64,000 bases of DNA from Rhynchopus euleeides (GCA_963210315.1 OY723255.1:1488001-1552000); one strand, 5' to 3'. Positions 10,299 to 19,668 are shown, counted from the stretch's first letter. Notes: generated by a model not told the origin, from the sequence alone. Program-made: numbers and translations.

Positions 10299-10370
10299 GG
10301 CCTGGGTTCCACAAGCGGGGTCTGGGGGGCGGAGCTCCGCAGCCGCCGGAGGCCACGGTAGTGAACATCT
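10299..10370 (+). repeat. Dispersed repeat family C, copy 2 (partial)
   Basis: Shares the GGGGTCTGGGGGGCGGAGC core and the CCGGAGGCCACGGTAGTGAA tail with copy 1, only 64 bp after it. The left part is replaced. The core hairpin is slightly broken (GAGCTCCGC). The sequence after it (ATCTGTTCTTTGCAG) resembles that after the 12.4-kb copy. Confidence 0.65.
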
Positions 10371-10522
10371 GTTCTTTGCAGCCACCCTCTGCAGGTCTTG
10401 TCCTGCCAATCTGTGACTGCTTGGTGGGGCTCACAGAGCAGGCCCTCCCATTTTTTTCCTGGGCCTGATTTTTTTTCCTCCAGGACCTCTCCCCAGACCC
10501 CCTGAAAAATTCCCACCAAAAA

Positions 10523-10610
10523 CCCCCGTGGCGAAAAAACTTTTTTCGCCGGACGATTTTTCCAGAGATTTGTTTTTTTTTTGCGAAATTTTATTTTTTC
10601 GCCACGGGGG
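10523..10610. repeat. Perfect 17-bp inverted repeat
   Basis: CCCCCGTGGCGAAAAAA at 10523-10539 is exactly complementary to 10594-10610. The 54 bp between are A/T-rich runs. It may be a tiny foldback element or the end of a larger one. It directly precedes the next inverted-repeat structure. Confidence 0.55.
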
Positions 10611-10625
10611 AAAATCACTGTCTGT

Positions 10626-10911
10626 GACCTAATCCGCCTCGCCTCCACTAATTCGCCCAGGGTCGCCCACCACTCGCCCACACTCGGCCACACTCGCCCA
10701 CACTCGCCCACGTTTGCCCACATTCGCCCACGCTCGCCCACATTCGCCCACACTCGACCACCACTCGCCCACACTCGCCCACACTCGCCCACACTCGACC
10801 ACCCTCGCCCACCCTCTTCCGCACTCTTGCACTTTCGCCCACGTTCGCCCACATTCGCCCACACTCGCCCACCTTCCACCACCCTCCCCCGGAGGCGAGG
10901 TGGATTAGGTC
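10626..10911. repeat. Minisatellite of 10-bp units enclosed by 21-bp inverted repeats
   Basis: The arms at 10626-10646 and 10891-10911 are complementary at 20 of 21 positions (GACCTAATCCGCCTCGCCTCC). Between them, about 10665-10875, runs an array of roughly twenty 10-bp units of the form CACTCGCCCA with single changes, almost without phase breaks. The arrangement resembles a short foldback or MITE whose interior has expanded as a minisatellite. Confidence 0.65.
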
Positions 10912-11017
10912 ATTCTGGCTTTTGGAGCGCCCCTAATTCAAAAGAGCGAGCAGATATTTAAGATCTGAACACAGACACACACACACCCACCCACCCTCTT
11001 TCTCCCATTCACCCATC

Positions 11018-12154
11018 ATGGACATCTGGGCCTCTTCCGTAGCAACTGGGGCCTCCTGCTCCGTGTCTGCCGGGCTCGACGAGACAGTGGGGTCGCTGGC
11101 CCGCCGCATCACAGATGAGCTCGGGGCAGAGGCTGGCGTCCGCCGAGGCCTTGCCTCGCTTCGGCTTCCTGGGAGCGACACGCCGCTAGGAGGCGCTGAG
11201 ATGCTGCTGCAGGATACATCATTATCGGACGGAAGGGTGGAGCTGTTCGAATCCGACGCCGACCTTGCAAGCCACGAGTATGAACGTAGCGCAGGCTGCA
11301 TCGCCCTGTCCCCCTGTATGCGCTGGATGACCCTCGTCGAGGACACCGCCACCTCCACCTGGGACCCCTGCACCGGCGAGCTGCAGTGGACTGCACAGGG
11401 CGGGTGCACAGATGCGGCGTGCTTCTCTCCCTGCGGCGAGTGGCTCGCGATCAACGATGCCAGCAAAGTGCTGCTGCTTCAGGCCTCCTGTGGGCAGGTC
11501 GAGTGGGAGCGGGGCGGGCACACGGGTAGCATAGGTGCTGTGTGCTTCACGCCCTGCGGCAGCGCGGTGGTGACCGGGTCCAGCGACTACAGCGTGAGGC
11601 TGTGGGGCGTGGGGAGCGGCGGGTATCACCCGGACATGCGTGTGCTCACGGGGCACACCTTAGCTGTGAACAGCGTCGCGGCATCCGATTCGTGTGTCGT
11701 GTCTGCGTCGTGCGACAGGATGTTGCGCGTGTGGCCCATCTCCTCCCCATGCGATGTGCAGGTGCTGGCCGGGCACCAGAGCAGCGTGAGCGCTGTGGCT
11801 ATGAACCCTGAAGGGACGCTTGCCGTGTCCTGCGGCGGCGATGCGGCTGTCAGGGTGTGGTGCCTCCTGTCGCTGTCCTGCCAGCATGTACTGTCCGGGC
11901 ACACCTCTGCCGTCTGGGGGCTCGTGCTGGCCCCGAGGGCCCAGCGCATCATCTCTGTTGCACACAGGGAAGTGTTTGCGTGGGACATCGGCACAGGGGA
12001 GCGGGTCCCGCTTGACGTCTGCCAGCCTGAGTACGGCGTGCCGTATGAGGATGTGTCTGCGGTTGCCATCTCCTCGTGCGAGCGGTGGCTCTTCACTGCC
12101 TCCGGGGGATGCGTGCGGGCAGCGCAATCCTGTCTGTGTGGTGGTGTACAGTAG
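11018..12154 (+). CDS. Divergent ubiquitin-like/WD40 protein (378 aa)
   Basis: A distant relative of the array genes with the same architecture. Residues 1 to about 78 follow a ubiquitin-like pattern (SCSVSAGLDETVGSLARRI and then LLQDTSLSDG.RVELF). WD40 blades are clear at HTGSIGAVCFTPCGS...SVRLW, GHTLAVNSVAA...MLRVW, GHQSSVSAVAM...AVRVW and GHTSAVWGLVL...VFAWD, with weaker ones on either side. Sequence identity to the array members is low, and it is not part of their gene-conversion group. It lies between the two halves of the segmental duplication. The ATG follows a C/T-rich stretch (CCCTCTTTCTCCCATTCACCC). The stop codon is built into a 14-bp hairpin. Function unknown. Confidence 0.85.
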   Translation: MDIWASSVATGASCSVSAGLDETVGSLARRITDELGAEAGVRRGLASLRLPGSDTPLGGAEMLLQDTSLSDGRVELFESDADLASHEYERSAGCIALSPCMRWMTLVEDTATSTWDPCTGELQWTAQGGCTDAACFSPCGEWLAINDASKVLLLQASCGQVEWERGGHTGSIGAVCFTPCGSAVVTGSSDYSVRLWGVGSGGYHPDMRVLTGHTLAVNSVAASDSCVVSASCDRMLRVWPISSPCDVQVLAGHQSSVSAVAMNPEGTLAVSCGGDAAVRVWCLLSLSCQHVLSGHTSAVWGLVLAPRAQRIISVAHREVFAWDIGTGERVPLDVCQPEYGVPYEDVSAVAISSCERWLFTASGGCVRAAQSCLCGGVQ

Positions 12155-12192
12155 CGGAGGCCCCACACTCTAACCCAAGTGGGGCCTCCGCT
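12153..12192 (+). other. 14-bp perfect hairpin overlapping the stop codon
   Basis: AGCGGAGGCCCCAC (12153-12166) pairs with GTGGGGCCTCCGCT (12179-12192) across a 12-nt loop. The TAG stop occupies 12152-12154, so the first two stem bases belong to it. It could be a 3'-UTR structure affecting termination, readthrough or mRNA stability. Bacterial-style termination is not expected here. Confidence 0.6.
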
Positions 12193-13299
12193 GTGACGTA
12201 GGGATGGGCGGGGGTGGGCTATGATCCGCGCAGGATCTCGCTCTGTGTTGCTGTGTGAATGACTTGGATAGCGTATCAGTTCTCGTGCGTCGTCTTTTGT
12301 AGATGTTCTGTACGATGTGGGTCCGCTAATCCAACACAGCAATCGTTGCTGTGTGTCAAACTGTGATCGATATCCCGAAGCCCCATGCGCGCAAGGACTT
12401 GGTAACAGGACAGGCAATGCCACAAGGGGGTTGGCATTGGGGGGTGAATCCCCGCAGCCGCCGGAGGCCACGGTAGTGAATGAAACATCTGTTCCTTGCG
12501 GATGTACAGATTCTGTATGAGCTGGCTGCATCCCCCGGAGGATACCGCCCGTTCGCCAATTAATAGTGGAGTGCACGATTATTTGCCCCCCCCCCCCCCC
12601 AGTAAGCCCGAAGGTCTTAATATTGGTGGCGCACATAGGGTGGTCACAGGTCATGCGAATCGCTTCGGGTAATTTTATACACTCGTGCGAATAGGCCCTC
12701 GCATCGCCGCAGCCAAAGCAACTGTGCTCGATGTGTGGGGGGGTCTAAGTTTCCAGCCGTACAACTGTCGTTTGTCTTCTTGTCACATTTTTGCTGCCTC
12801 TTCACGGTTGGGGGGCGGAGGTGGGGGGGGGGGGTACAGATATTGCAGATATTTGATTGCGTGGTGCCATGATTTCTTCTCTCTTGATCCTCGATCGGTT
12901 GCACGGAACCTTGTCTTTTTTTCACACGCTTTTGACCCCATTCAGCTAACTCAACAGGGTGTGCATAGCAGGTTCGAAACGAGACGGCATTAAGCAGGGA
13001 TTGAGAGTTCGAGCTCTGCAACGCGTTCTCAAGAAATGCACTACACCGACATGCAATGACGACCACCCATAACGACGACCCCCACTGTGTGGGCCATTAG
13101 CACGCCAGGGAGAGGGAGGCTCAGCGGGATGGTCCCCCCACCCACCCACCCAGCCAAACACCGCCCGAACCCCTGACGTAGCAACTGGCGGCACCGTTTT
13201 GAATCAACCTGTCTTGATCCCCATCCCCGCCATCGCACACTGCACACAGCCTCACATTCCCCAGGTGTCAACGTGCAGCAGGACGAGGGAATCTGCAAC
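12193..13299. other. Intergenic stretch with repeat C copy and no gene
   Basis: Holds repeat family C copy 3 (12385-12490), a 16-C run at about 12584-12600, and a G-rich tract at about 12810-12835. The end (about 13255-13299) begins to resemble the leader of member 4 (CAGGTNNCANCGTGCANCAGGA). No supportable gene. Confidence 0.5.
12385..12490 (+). repeat. Dispersed repeat family C, copy 3
   Basis: Matches copy 1 through GCAAGGACTTGGTAACAGGACA and the CCGCCGGAGGCCACGGTAGT tail. The GC hairpin core has drifted (GGGGGGTGAATCCCC), so the stem is partly kept by other pairs. Confidence 0.65.
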
Positions 13300-14439
13300 A
13301 TGGAAGTGACTGTCTGTCACAGCGGGACCAGGGACAGCTGTGTCGTCGGAGTTCCGGAAGGCGGCACCGTGGTCGGGCTGAAGGCGGATGCGCTGGAGGA
13401 GATGTTCCCGGGTTCCATCAACAACGCATCCCGTGAGGCTGCATGCGTGGCAGCACACATCGAAGGGTGTGAGGAGGAGCTGGACGATGAAGAGCGCGTT
13501 GCCGACACGGGTCTGGAGGACGGGGGTGCTGTCAAGCTCGTCCCACGCTGGCCCACAGTCAAGGCCCCAGCAGTCTACTCATCGACGCATGGCAGCTCAG
13601 TATTCTGCATCACACTGTCGAGGTGTGGGAAGCTGTGTGCTGTGGCTTTCTCCGAAGGGCACGTCACTGTGTTTGACACCACCAGCGCCGATGTGGTGGC
13701 GGACTTGACACATGACACCGAAATCCATCAAGTCCGGTGTGCTTCATTCTCAGTCTGTGGGACGTGGTTGGCAACGTGCTCAGCCGAGGGCACCATCTGC
13801 GTGTGGCTGACATCACCCTCGGAGAAGGTGTGCATGCTGGACCAAACCTACACGCAAGTGTGGTGTGCAGCGTGGACACACTGCGGACGTCTGGTGTCCG
13901 GATACATGAGCGGGAAGGTGCGCGTGTGGGACTTGAAGGGCACACCGAGTGACACAGTGCTGGAGGGTCACAGCGATGCCGTTGCCAGCATTGCTGTGTC
14001 GGGCACGAGGATCTTCACCGGGTCCGATGACCAGACCATCCGTGTGTGGGACACCAACACCCTCACACACACACACACCCTGGATGACCACACTAATACG
14101 GTGACCGGTATCGCCCTGACGAAGGACGAGCAGCACCTGGTGTCGTGCTCTTCCGACAAGTCCCTCAAGGTGTGGTGCACAACCTCCCTCAGCTGCGTGC
14201 GTACTGTGCAAGTGATGAGCCGTCTCTACTCACTTGCTGTGTCACAGCCAGGTGATGTTGTTGTGGTGGAGGGGGGGAGCAGCGCTACTCTGTATCGCCT
14301 CAGCACAGGTGAGCGTCTGGGGGAGGTCAGAGACATAGATGGGGATGATGTTGCAGTCAGCCCCTGCGGGAGGTGGGTCTTCACACCCTCCGACAATACT
14401 TCTGTCTCTGTGTGTGCTGTGTCTTCCGTTTCACCCTGA
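13300..14439 (+). CDS. Ubiquitin-like/WD40 repeat protein, member 5 (379 aa)
   Basis: Near-duplicate of member 4, starting MEVTVCHSGTRDS. Differences from member 4 are scattered and few: for example Ser for Ala in the RCASFSV segment, Ser for Pro in TSPSEKV, Lys for Met in SGKVRVW, and one added residue before the last blade (VRDIDG against VGIDG). All seven blades and the ubiquitin-like N-terminus are intact. The in-frame ATG used here aligns with the family start. The 5' leader matches member 4 only over some 30 bp, so the duplication boundary lies close to the start codon. Confidence 0.88.
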   Translation: MEVTVCHSGTRDSCVVGVPEGGTVVGLKADALEEMFPGSINNASREAACVAAHIEGCEEELDDEERVADTGLEDGGAVKLVPRWPTVKAPAVYSSTHGSSVFCITLSRCGKLCAVAFSEGHVTVFDTTSADVVADLTHDTEIHQVRCASFSVCGTWLATCSAEGTICVWLTSPSEKVCMLDQTYTQVWCAAWTHCGRLVSGYMSGKVRVWDLKGTPSDTVLEGHSDAVASIAVSGTRIFTGSDDQTIRVWDTNTLTHTHTLDDHTNTVTGIALTKDEQHLVSCSSDKSLKVWCTTSLSCVRTVQVMSRLYSLAVSQPGDVVVVEGGSSATLYRLSTGERLGEVRDIDGDDVAVSPCGRWVFTPSDNTSVSVCAVSSVSP

Positions 14440-14502
14440 GTGCAGTGTCTCGGAACCTGTTCCCCTGTCTTGTGTGCTTACCATTTTGTCCCGTGTTGAG
14501 GT

Positions 14503-15062
14503 CTTGCCCACCTGCGTCGCATTCCCTAACCCCTGCCTCTGGTTTTGAGGTAGCTGTGCGGTGCATCTGAGATGAGAAGAAGGCAAATGATTGACGCAGT
14601 GCTCTCTCTGCAGACAGCCCCACACCCCCTCCCCTCCTCACTAAACCCCCCTCTTCTGCAGACACACCACACGCACTGTGCACACGACACACCCTGCCAC
14701 ATCCCCGGGTCTCCTTTGCCTGCTTGAGAGGGAGGTGCGGCAGTCGGCATGCCAGCAGCCAAGAGTGTGCGGAGGTGAGTGGGTCGACAGCCAGGTCAGC
14801 TCCGGCAAGTCAGCGGAGTCGCGCCTCCGTCCGTCAGGGCGTCTTGTATCGGAGGCAAAGGTGCGGGCATTCGCTCTGGGGCCTGGACAAGTGGAGGCAG
14901 GACCACTGGAGCCAGGGGATCACGGCCAGCCTGGCTGCACACCACGGTTGAACTACCACTACGTTGCGACACCGTGGCATTGTGCTGGGCAGCATGTGAG
15001 GTGGGGTTGCCGTGGGCAGCGTGGGTCACCTTCATCCTTGTGAGTGGCAGAGTTGGTGGTGG
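14503..15062 (+). repeat. WD40-array spacer block B, copy 3
   Basis: Right-hand counterpart of 9383-9942, nearly base for base, ending at GTGGCAGAGTTGGTGGTG. After that point this copy continues into the leader of member 6, while the other enters repeat DNA. Confidence 0.75.
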
Positions 15063-15225
15063 GTCAAGTGCCGTTCCCATGACAGCGTGTCCTGCAGACT
15101 TCAACACACACCACCGGCTGTGGGATTTGCAGCACACGTGTCGTGAATCTTTATGCCATCACACCCCTCCGCACACTCCAGGAAGGCTTTGCAGTTTGTT
15201 TCTGCGTGCAAGGGGAAACAGAACC

Positions 15226-16362
15226 ATGGAAGTGTCTGTTCGTCATGCCGAGAACGGGCACAGCTGTGTCGTCGGAGTTCCGGAAGGCGGGACCGTGGTC
15301 GGGCTGAAGGCGGATGCGCTGGAGGAGATGTTACCGGGTTCCATCAACAGCGCATCCCGTGAGGCTGCATACGTCGCAGCACACATCGAAGGGTGTGAGG
15401 AGGAGCTGGACGATGAAGAGCGTGTTGCCGACACGGGTCTGGAGGACGGGGGTGCTGTCAAGCTCGTCCCACGCTGGCCCACAGTCAAGGCCCCAGCAGT
15501 CTACTCATCTCCGCGTGGCAACCACATGTTCCGCATTACACTGTCGAGGTGTGGGAAGCTGTGTGCACTGGGTGACGACGAAGGGCATGTCACTATGTTC
15601 GACACCACCACCGCTGCTGTGGTGGCAGACTTCACACACGGCAACAGGGCTATTACTCGCACAGCGTTCTCAGTCTGCGGCACGTGGTTGGCAACGTGCT
15701 CTTCTGACGGCACCATCTGTGTGTGGCTGACATCAACCTGGGAGGAGGTATGCATGCTGGAACACCACAACACCAGGGTGTACAGTGCAGCTTGGACACA
15801 CTGCGGACGTCTGGTGTCTGGAGACTCCAGAGGCAAACTGCATCTGTCGGGCTTGACGGGCACACCGAGCGCCACAGTGCTGGAGGGTCACAGCGATACT
15901 GTTTTCAGCATTGCTGTGTCACGCACGAGGATCTTCAGCGGGTCAGCTGACAACGGCATCCGTGTGTGGGACATCAACACCCTCACACACACACACACCC
16001 TGGATGACCACACGGGTTGGGTGAAGGGTATCGCCCTGACTCAGGACGAGCAGCACCTGGTGTCGTGCTCTTTCGACAAGTCACTCAAGGTGTGGTGCAC
16101 AAACTCCCTCAGCTGCGTGCGTACTGTGCAACTGCAATGCTCTGCATCTCAACTTGCTGTGTCGCAGCCAGGTGATGTTGTTGCGGTGAGGATACCCTTC
16201 GAATGTGTCACCACACTGTACCGCCTCAGCACAGGTGATTGTCTTGGGAAGATAGACTCACAAGGCTATGGTGCTGCTATGAGCCCCTGCGGGAGGTGGG
16301 TCTTCGCACCAACGACCGCCACTTCTGTCACTGTATGTGCTGTGTCTTCCGTTTCCCCCTGA
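15226..16362 (+). CDS. Ubiquitin-like/WD40 repeat protein, member 6 (378 aa)
   Basis: Intact frame starting MEVSVRHAENGHS. The frame is open far upstream (to 14779), but that part is spacer block B and is not conserved as protein. Leader GGAAGGCTTTGCAGTTTGTT, shared with members 7 and 8, contains a candidate splice acceptor about 30 nt before the ATG. The blade-3 landmark LRVWDLKGTPS of the paralogs is changed to LHLSGLTGTPS, losing the Trp-Asp pair, so that blade may be altered. Loop set: SPRGNHMF, GDDEGH, HGNRAITR, LEHHNTRVYS, SADNGI, DHTGWVKG, LQCSASQ. Confidence 0.87.
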   Translation: MEVSVRHAENGHSCVVGVPEGGTVVGLKADALEEMLPGSINSASREAAYVAAHIEGCEEELDDEERVADTGLEDGGAVKLVPRWPTVKAPAVYSSPRGNHMFRITLSRCGKLCALGDDEGHVTMFDTTTAAVVADFTHGNRAITRTAFSVCGTWLATCSSDGTICVWLTSTWEEVCMLEHHNTRVYSAAWTHCGRLVSGDSRGKLHLSGLTGTPSATVLEGHSDTVFSIAVSRTRIFSGSADNGIRVWDINTLTHTHTLDDHTGWVKGIALTQDEQHLVSCSFDKSLKVWCTNSLSCVRTVQLQCSASQLAVSQPGDVVAVRIPFECVTTLYRLSTGDCLGKIDSQGYGAAMSPCGRWVFAPTTATSVTVCAVSSVSP

Positions 16363-16896
16363 GTGATGTGTCTCGGAACCTGTTCCCTGCCTTGTGTGCT
16401 TGCCTTTTGTACTGCGGTCCTTTCTAGCGTCGCATGACAGCACCCCCCTCACTCCTGCCTCTGTTTTGAGGCAGCTGTGCGGTGCAGCTGATATGGGAAG
16501 AAGGCAAATGCTTGACGCAGGGCTCTCTCTGCAGACAGTTCCACACCCCCTCCCCTCCCTCACGAAGCCCCCCTCTTCTGCAGACGCACCACACGCACTG
16601 CACACGGCTCTGCCATCCGAGGACCAACGCCTTGGGAGCGTGGCGTCGTTGTTCGGGCCTGTTGCAACCACATTCCGCACGGGGATGTCCATCCGCAGCC
16701 TGGAGCTGCGTCCTCCTGCCTGTAGCTGCCTCCTTCAACTTCCGGGGAGGGGCAAGCAATTGCCTTCGGTGTCCCACTTCGTGGCATGCAGTTTGGAAGC
16801 TTCCCATCCCCACCGTCACAGCCGCACACACCTCTGCACACTCCAGGAAGGCTTTGCAGTTTGTTCCCGCGTGCCAGGGGAAACAGAACCAGAAAC

Positions 16897-18024
16897 ATGG
16901 AAGTGTCTGTCCGTCATGCCGGGACTGAGCACAGCTGTGTCGTCGGAGTTCCGGAAGGCGGGACCGTGGTCGGGCTGAAGGCGGATGCGCTGGAGGAGAT
17001 GTTCCCGGGTTCCATCAACAGTGCATCCCGTGAGGCTGCATGCGTGGCAGCACACATCGAAGGGTGTGAGGAGGAGCTGGACGATGAAGAGCGCGTTGCC
17101 GACACGGGTCTGGAGGACGGGGGTGCTGTCAAGCTCGTCCCACGCTGGCCCACAGTCAAGGCCCCAGCAGTCTACTCATCGACGCATGGCAGCTCAGTAT
17201 TCTGCATCACACTGTCGAGGTGTGGGAAGCTGTGTGCTGTGGGGTACTACAACGGACACATTACTGTATTTGACACCACCACCGCTAGTGTGGTGGCGGA
17301 CTTAACACACGGCGACAAGACTACTTCTCGCACTGCGTTCTCAGTCTGTGGGACGTGGTTAGCAACGTGCTCTTCTGACGGCACCATCTGCGTGTGGTTA
17401 CTGTCAAAGTGGGAGGAGGCGTACATGCTGGACCATGACAACATCATCGTGCTCAGCGCAGCGTGGACACACTGCGGACGTCTGGTGTCCGGAGACGCAT
17501 CAGGCAAACTGCGTGTGTGGGACTTGAAGGGCACACCGAACGCCACAGTGCTGGAGGGTCACAGCAACACTGTTCGCAGCATTGCTGTGTCGGGCACGAG
17601 GATCTTCAGCGGGTCAGAGGACAAGAGCATCCGTGTGTGGGACATCAACACCCTCACACACACGCACACCCTGGATGACCACACTCATTGGGTGACTGGC
17701 GTCGCCCTGACTCCGGACGAGCAGCACCTGGTGTCGTGCTCTTTCGACAAGTCCCTCAAGGTGTGGTGCACAACCACCCTCAGCTGCCTGCGTACTGTGC
17801 GACTGGACTACTACGCCAACTCACTTGCTGTGTCACAGCCAGGTGATGTTGTTGCAGTGAGGACTTCGATCCCCACACTGTACCGCCTCAGCACAGGTGA
17901 GTGTCTGGGGGAGGTGGACTCACAGGGTCTTGGTGTTGCACTCAGCCTCTGCGGGAGGTGGGTCTTCGCACCAACGAACAACACCTTTGTCTCTGTGTGT
18001 GCTGTGTCTTCCGTTTCACCCTGA
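16897..18024 (+). CDS. Ubiquitin-like/WD40 repeat protein, member 7 (375 aa)
   Basis: A convenient reference for the family. The ubiquitin-like domain covers residues 1-82. Blades lie at about 98-133, 143-178, 184-219, 224-258, 265-300, 307-340 and 344-372. Loop set: STHGSSVF (94-101), GYYNGH (116-121), THGDKTTSR (137-145), LDHDNIIVL (178-186), DASGK (200-204), HSNTVRS (222-228), SEDKS (240-244), DHTHWVTG (261-268) and LDYYANS (303-309). The surrounding strands are nearly invariant in the array. The ATG is preceded by the conserved leader ending GAACCAGAAAC. No catalytic motif, targeting signal or membrane segment is seen. Confidence 0.88.
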   Translation: MEVSVRHAGTEHSCVVGVPEGGTVVGLKADALEEMFPGSINSASREAACVAAHIEGCEEELDDEERVADTGLEDGGAVKLVPRWPTVKAPAVYSSTHGSSVFCITLSRCGKLCAVGYYNGHITVFDTTTASVVADLTHGDKTTSRTAFSVCGTWLATCSSDGTICVWLLSKWEEAYMLDHDNIIVLSAAWTHCGRLVSGDASGKLRVWDLKGTPNATVLEGHSNTVRSIAVSGTRIFSGSEDKSIRVWDINTLTHTHTLDDHTHWVTGVALTPDEQHLVSCSFDKSLKVWCTTTLSCLRTVRLDYYANSLAVSQPGDVVAVRTSIPTLYRLSTGECLGEVDSQGLGVALSLCGRWVFAPTNNTFVSVCAVSSVSP

Positions 18025-18342
18025 GTGATGTGTCTCTGATCCCTGTTCTCTCCCTTGTTTTTGGCTTGTTGCACCTCTGCATTTTGGCTTGCTTGCCTCT
18101 GTTTAGAGACAGCTGTGCGGTGCATCTGAGATGAGAAGAATGGCAAATGGCTGACGCGGTCTCTCTCTGCAGACTGATCCACACCACCTTCCCCTCACGA
18201 AGCCCCTCTTCGTACAACTTTGAGGCAAGCTGTCAGTTGATCCCAACCACACCATCCCACACCGCACACCACCACACTCCAGGAAGGCTTTGCAGTTTGT
18301 TTCCCCGTGTAAGGGGAAGCAGAACCAGAAACAGGCGCAAAC

Positions 18343-19470
18343 ATGGAAGTGTCAGTTCGTCATGCCGGGAGCGGTGACAGCTGTGTCGTCGGAGTTCCGG
18401 AAGGCGGGACCGTGGTCGGGCTGAAGGCGGATGCGCTGGAGGAGATGTTCCCGGGTTCCATCAACGCATCCCGTGAGGCTGCATGCGTGGCAGCACACAT
18501 CGAAGGGTGTGAGAAGGAACTGGACGATGAAGAGCGCGTTGCCGACACGGGTCTGGAGGACGGGGGTGCTGTCAAGCTCGTCCCACGCTGGCCCACAGTC
18601 AAAGCCCCCGCTGTCTACTCATCGACGCATGCCAACGATATATACTGCATCAAACTGTCGAGGTGTGGTAAGCTGTGTGCTGTGGGTTACTTCAAAGGAC
18701 ACATCACTGTGTTTGACACCATCACCGCTGCTGTGGTGGCGGACTTCGCAAACGGCAACAAGGATCGCACCGACACTGCGTTCTCAGTCTGTGGGACGTG
18801 GTTGGCGACGTGCTCTGATGACCACACCATTTGCGTGTGGCTGGCATCAACCTGGGAGCAGGTGCACGTGCTGGACCACAATAGCACCGCTGTGTACAGT
18901 GTCGCGTGGACGCACTGCGGACGTCTGGTGTCCGGAGACGGATCAGGCAAAGTGCGTGTGTGGGACTTGAAGGGCACACCGAGTGCCATAGTGCTGGAGG
19001 GTCACAGCGATATTGTTTTCAGCATTGCTGTGTCGGGCACGAGGATCTTCACCGGGTCAAGTTACGGGATCATCTGTGTGTGGGACATCAACACCCTCAC
19101 ACACACACACACCCTGAAAGGGCACGCTGACGCGGTGACCGGTATCGCCCTGACTCAGGACGAGCAGCACCTGGTGTCGTGCTCTTTCGACAACTCTCTC
19201 AAGGTGTGGTGGACAGCCTCCCTGAACTGCGTGCGTACTGTGGACGTAGACTGCCGCTACTCACTTGCTGTGTCACAGCCAGGTGATGTAGTTGCGGTGG
19301 AGGGGGAGGACAGCGTCAATGTGTACCGCCTCAGCACAGGTGAGCGTCTCGGGATGGTGTCCACAGAGGGTAATGGTGTTGCACTGAGCCCCTGCGGGAG
19401 GTGGGTCTTCGCACCAACGAACAGCAGAACTTCTGTCTCTGTGTGTGCTGTGTCTTCCATTTCACCCTGA
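18343..19470 (+). CDS. Ubiquitin-like/WD40 repeat protein, member 8 (375 aa)
   Basis: Intact, starting MEVSVRHAGSGDS. One codon is missing in the ubiquitin-like domain (GSINASRE where paralogs have GSINNASRE or GSINSASRE), at the loop between the helix and the next strand. Loop set: STHANDIY, GYFKGH, ANGNKDRTD, SDDHTI, LDHNSTAVYS, HSDIVFS, SSYGII, GHADAVTG, VDCRYS. One blade-5 landmark is changed (KVWWTASLNC for KVWCTTTLNC). The leader is the shared GGAAGGCTTTGCAGTTTG type. This is the last intact gene of the array. Confidence 0.88.
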   Translation: MEVSVRHAGSGDSCVVGVPEGGTVVGLKADALEEMFPGSINASREAACVAAHIEGCEKELDDEERVADTGLEDGGAVKLVPRWPTVKAPAVYSSTHANDIYCIKLSRCGKLCAVGYFKGHITVFDTITAAVVADFANGNKDRTDTAFSVCGTWLATCSDDHTICVWLASTWEQVHVLDHNSTAVYSVAWTHCGRLVSGDGSGKVRVWDLKGTPSAIVLEGHSDIVFSIAVSGTRIFTGSSYGIICVWDINTLTHTHTLKGHADAVTGIALTQDEQHLVSCSFDNSLKVWWTASLNCVRTVDVDCRYSLAVSQPGDVVAVEGEDSVNVYRLSTGERLGMVSTEGNGVALSPCGRWVFAPTNSRTSVSVCAVSSISP

Positions 19471-19505
19471 GTGCTCAGTGTCTCTGATCCCTGTTCCCTA
19501 CCTCG

Positions 19506-19668
19506 ACCGGGGGGTGGTGTACACAAAGAGTGGGGTTGTGCGTTCCAACGTAGCAGCTTTCGGCAGGAATTGGTTTGGTCTCTCGTTTCGGCAGGACCGA
19601 GGCCTAAACACGGGATCCCAGGGACTTGGTTCGTTATCTCATTCTGCTGTCAGTTCACGATCCAGCGG
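19506..19668 (+). repeat. Dispersed repeat family E, copy 1
   Basis: Shares GGTGGTGTACACA, TGCGTTCCAAC, a GGCAG..ATTGGTTTG segment and CACGATCCAGCGG with 20799-20926. It fills the spacer after WD40 member 8. The second copy has AGTGGTGTACACACAAAGTG and is shorter. No coding capacity. Confidence 0.55.

Noticed and set aside
10660-10880. Regular short repeats considered as a CRISPR array
   Set aside because: Units are contiguous 10-mers without spacers, in a eukaryotic context. It is a minisatellite.
12960-13010. GGTTCGAAACG and GAGTTCGAGCTC, resembling a tRNA T-arm or B box
   Set aside because: No acceptor stem, anticodon arm or A box at the right distance, and no cloverleaf could be built.
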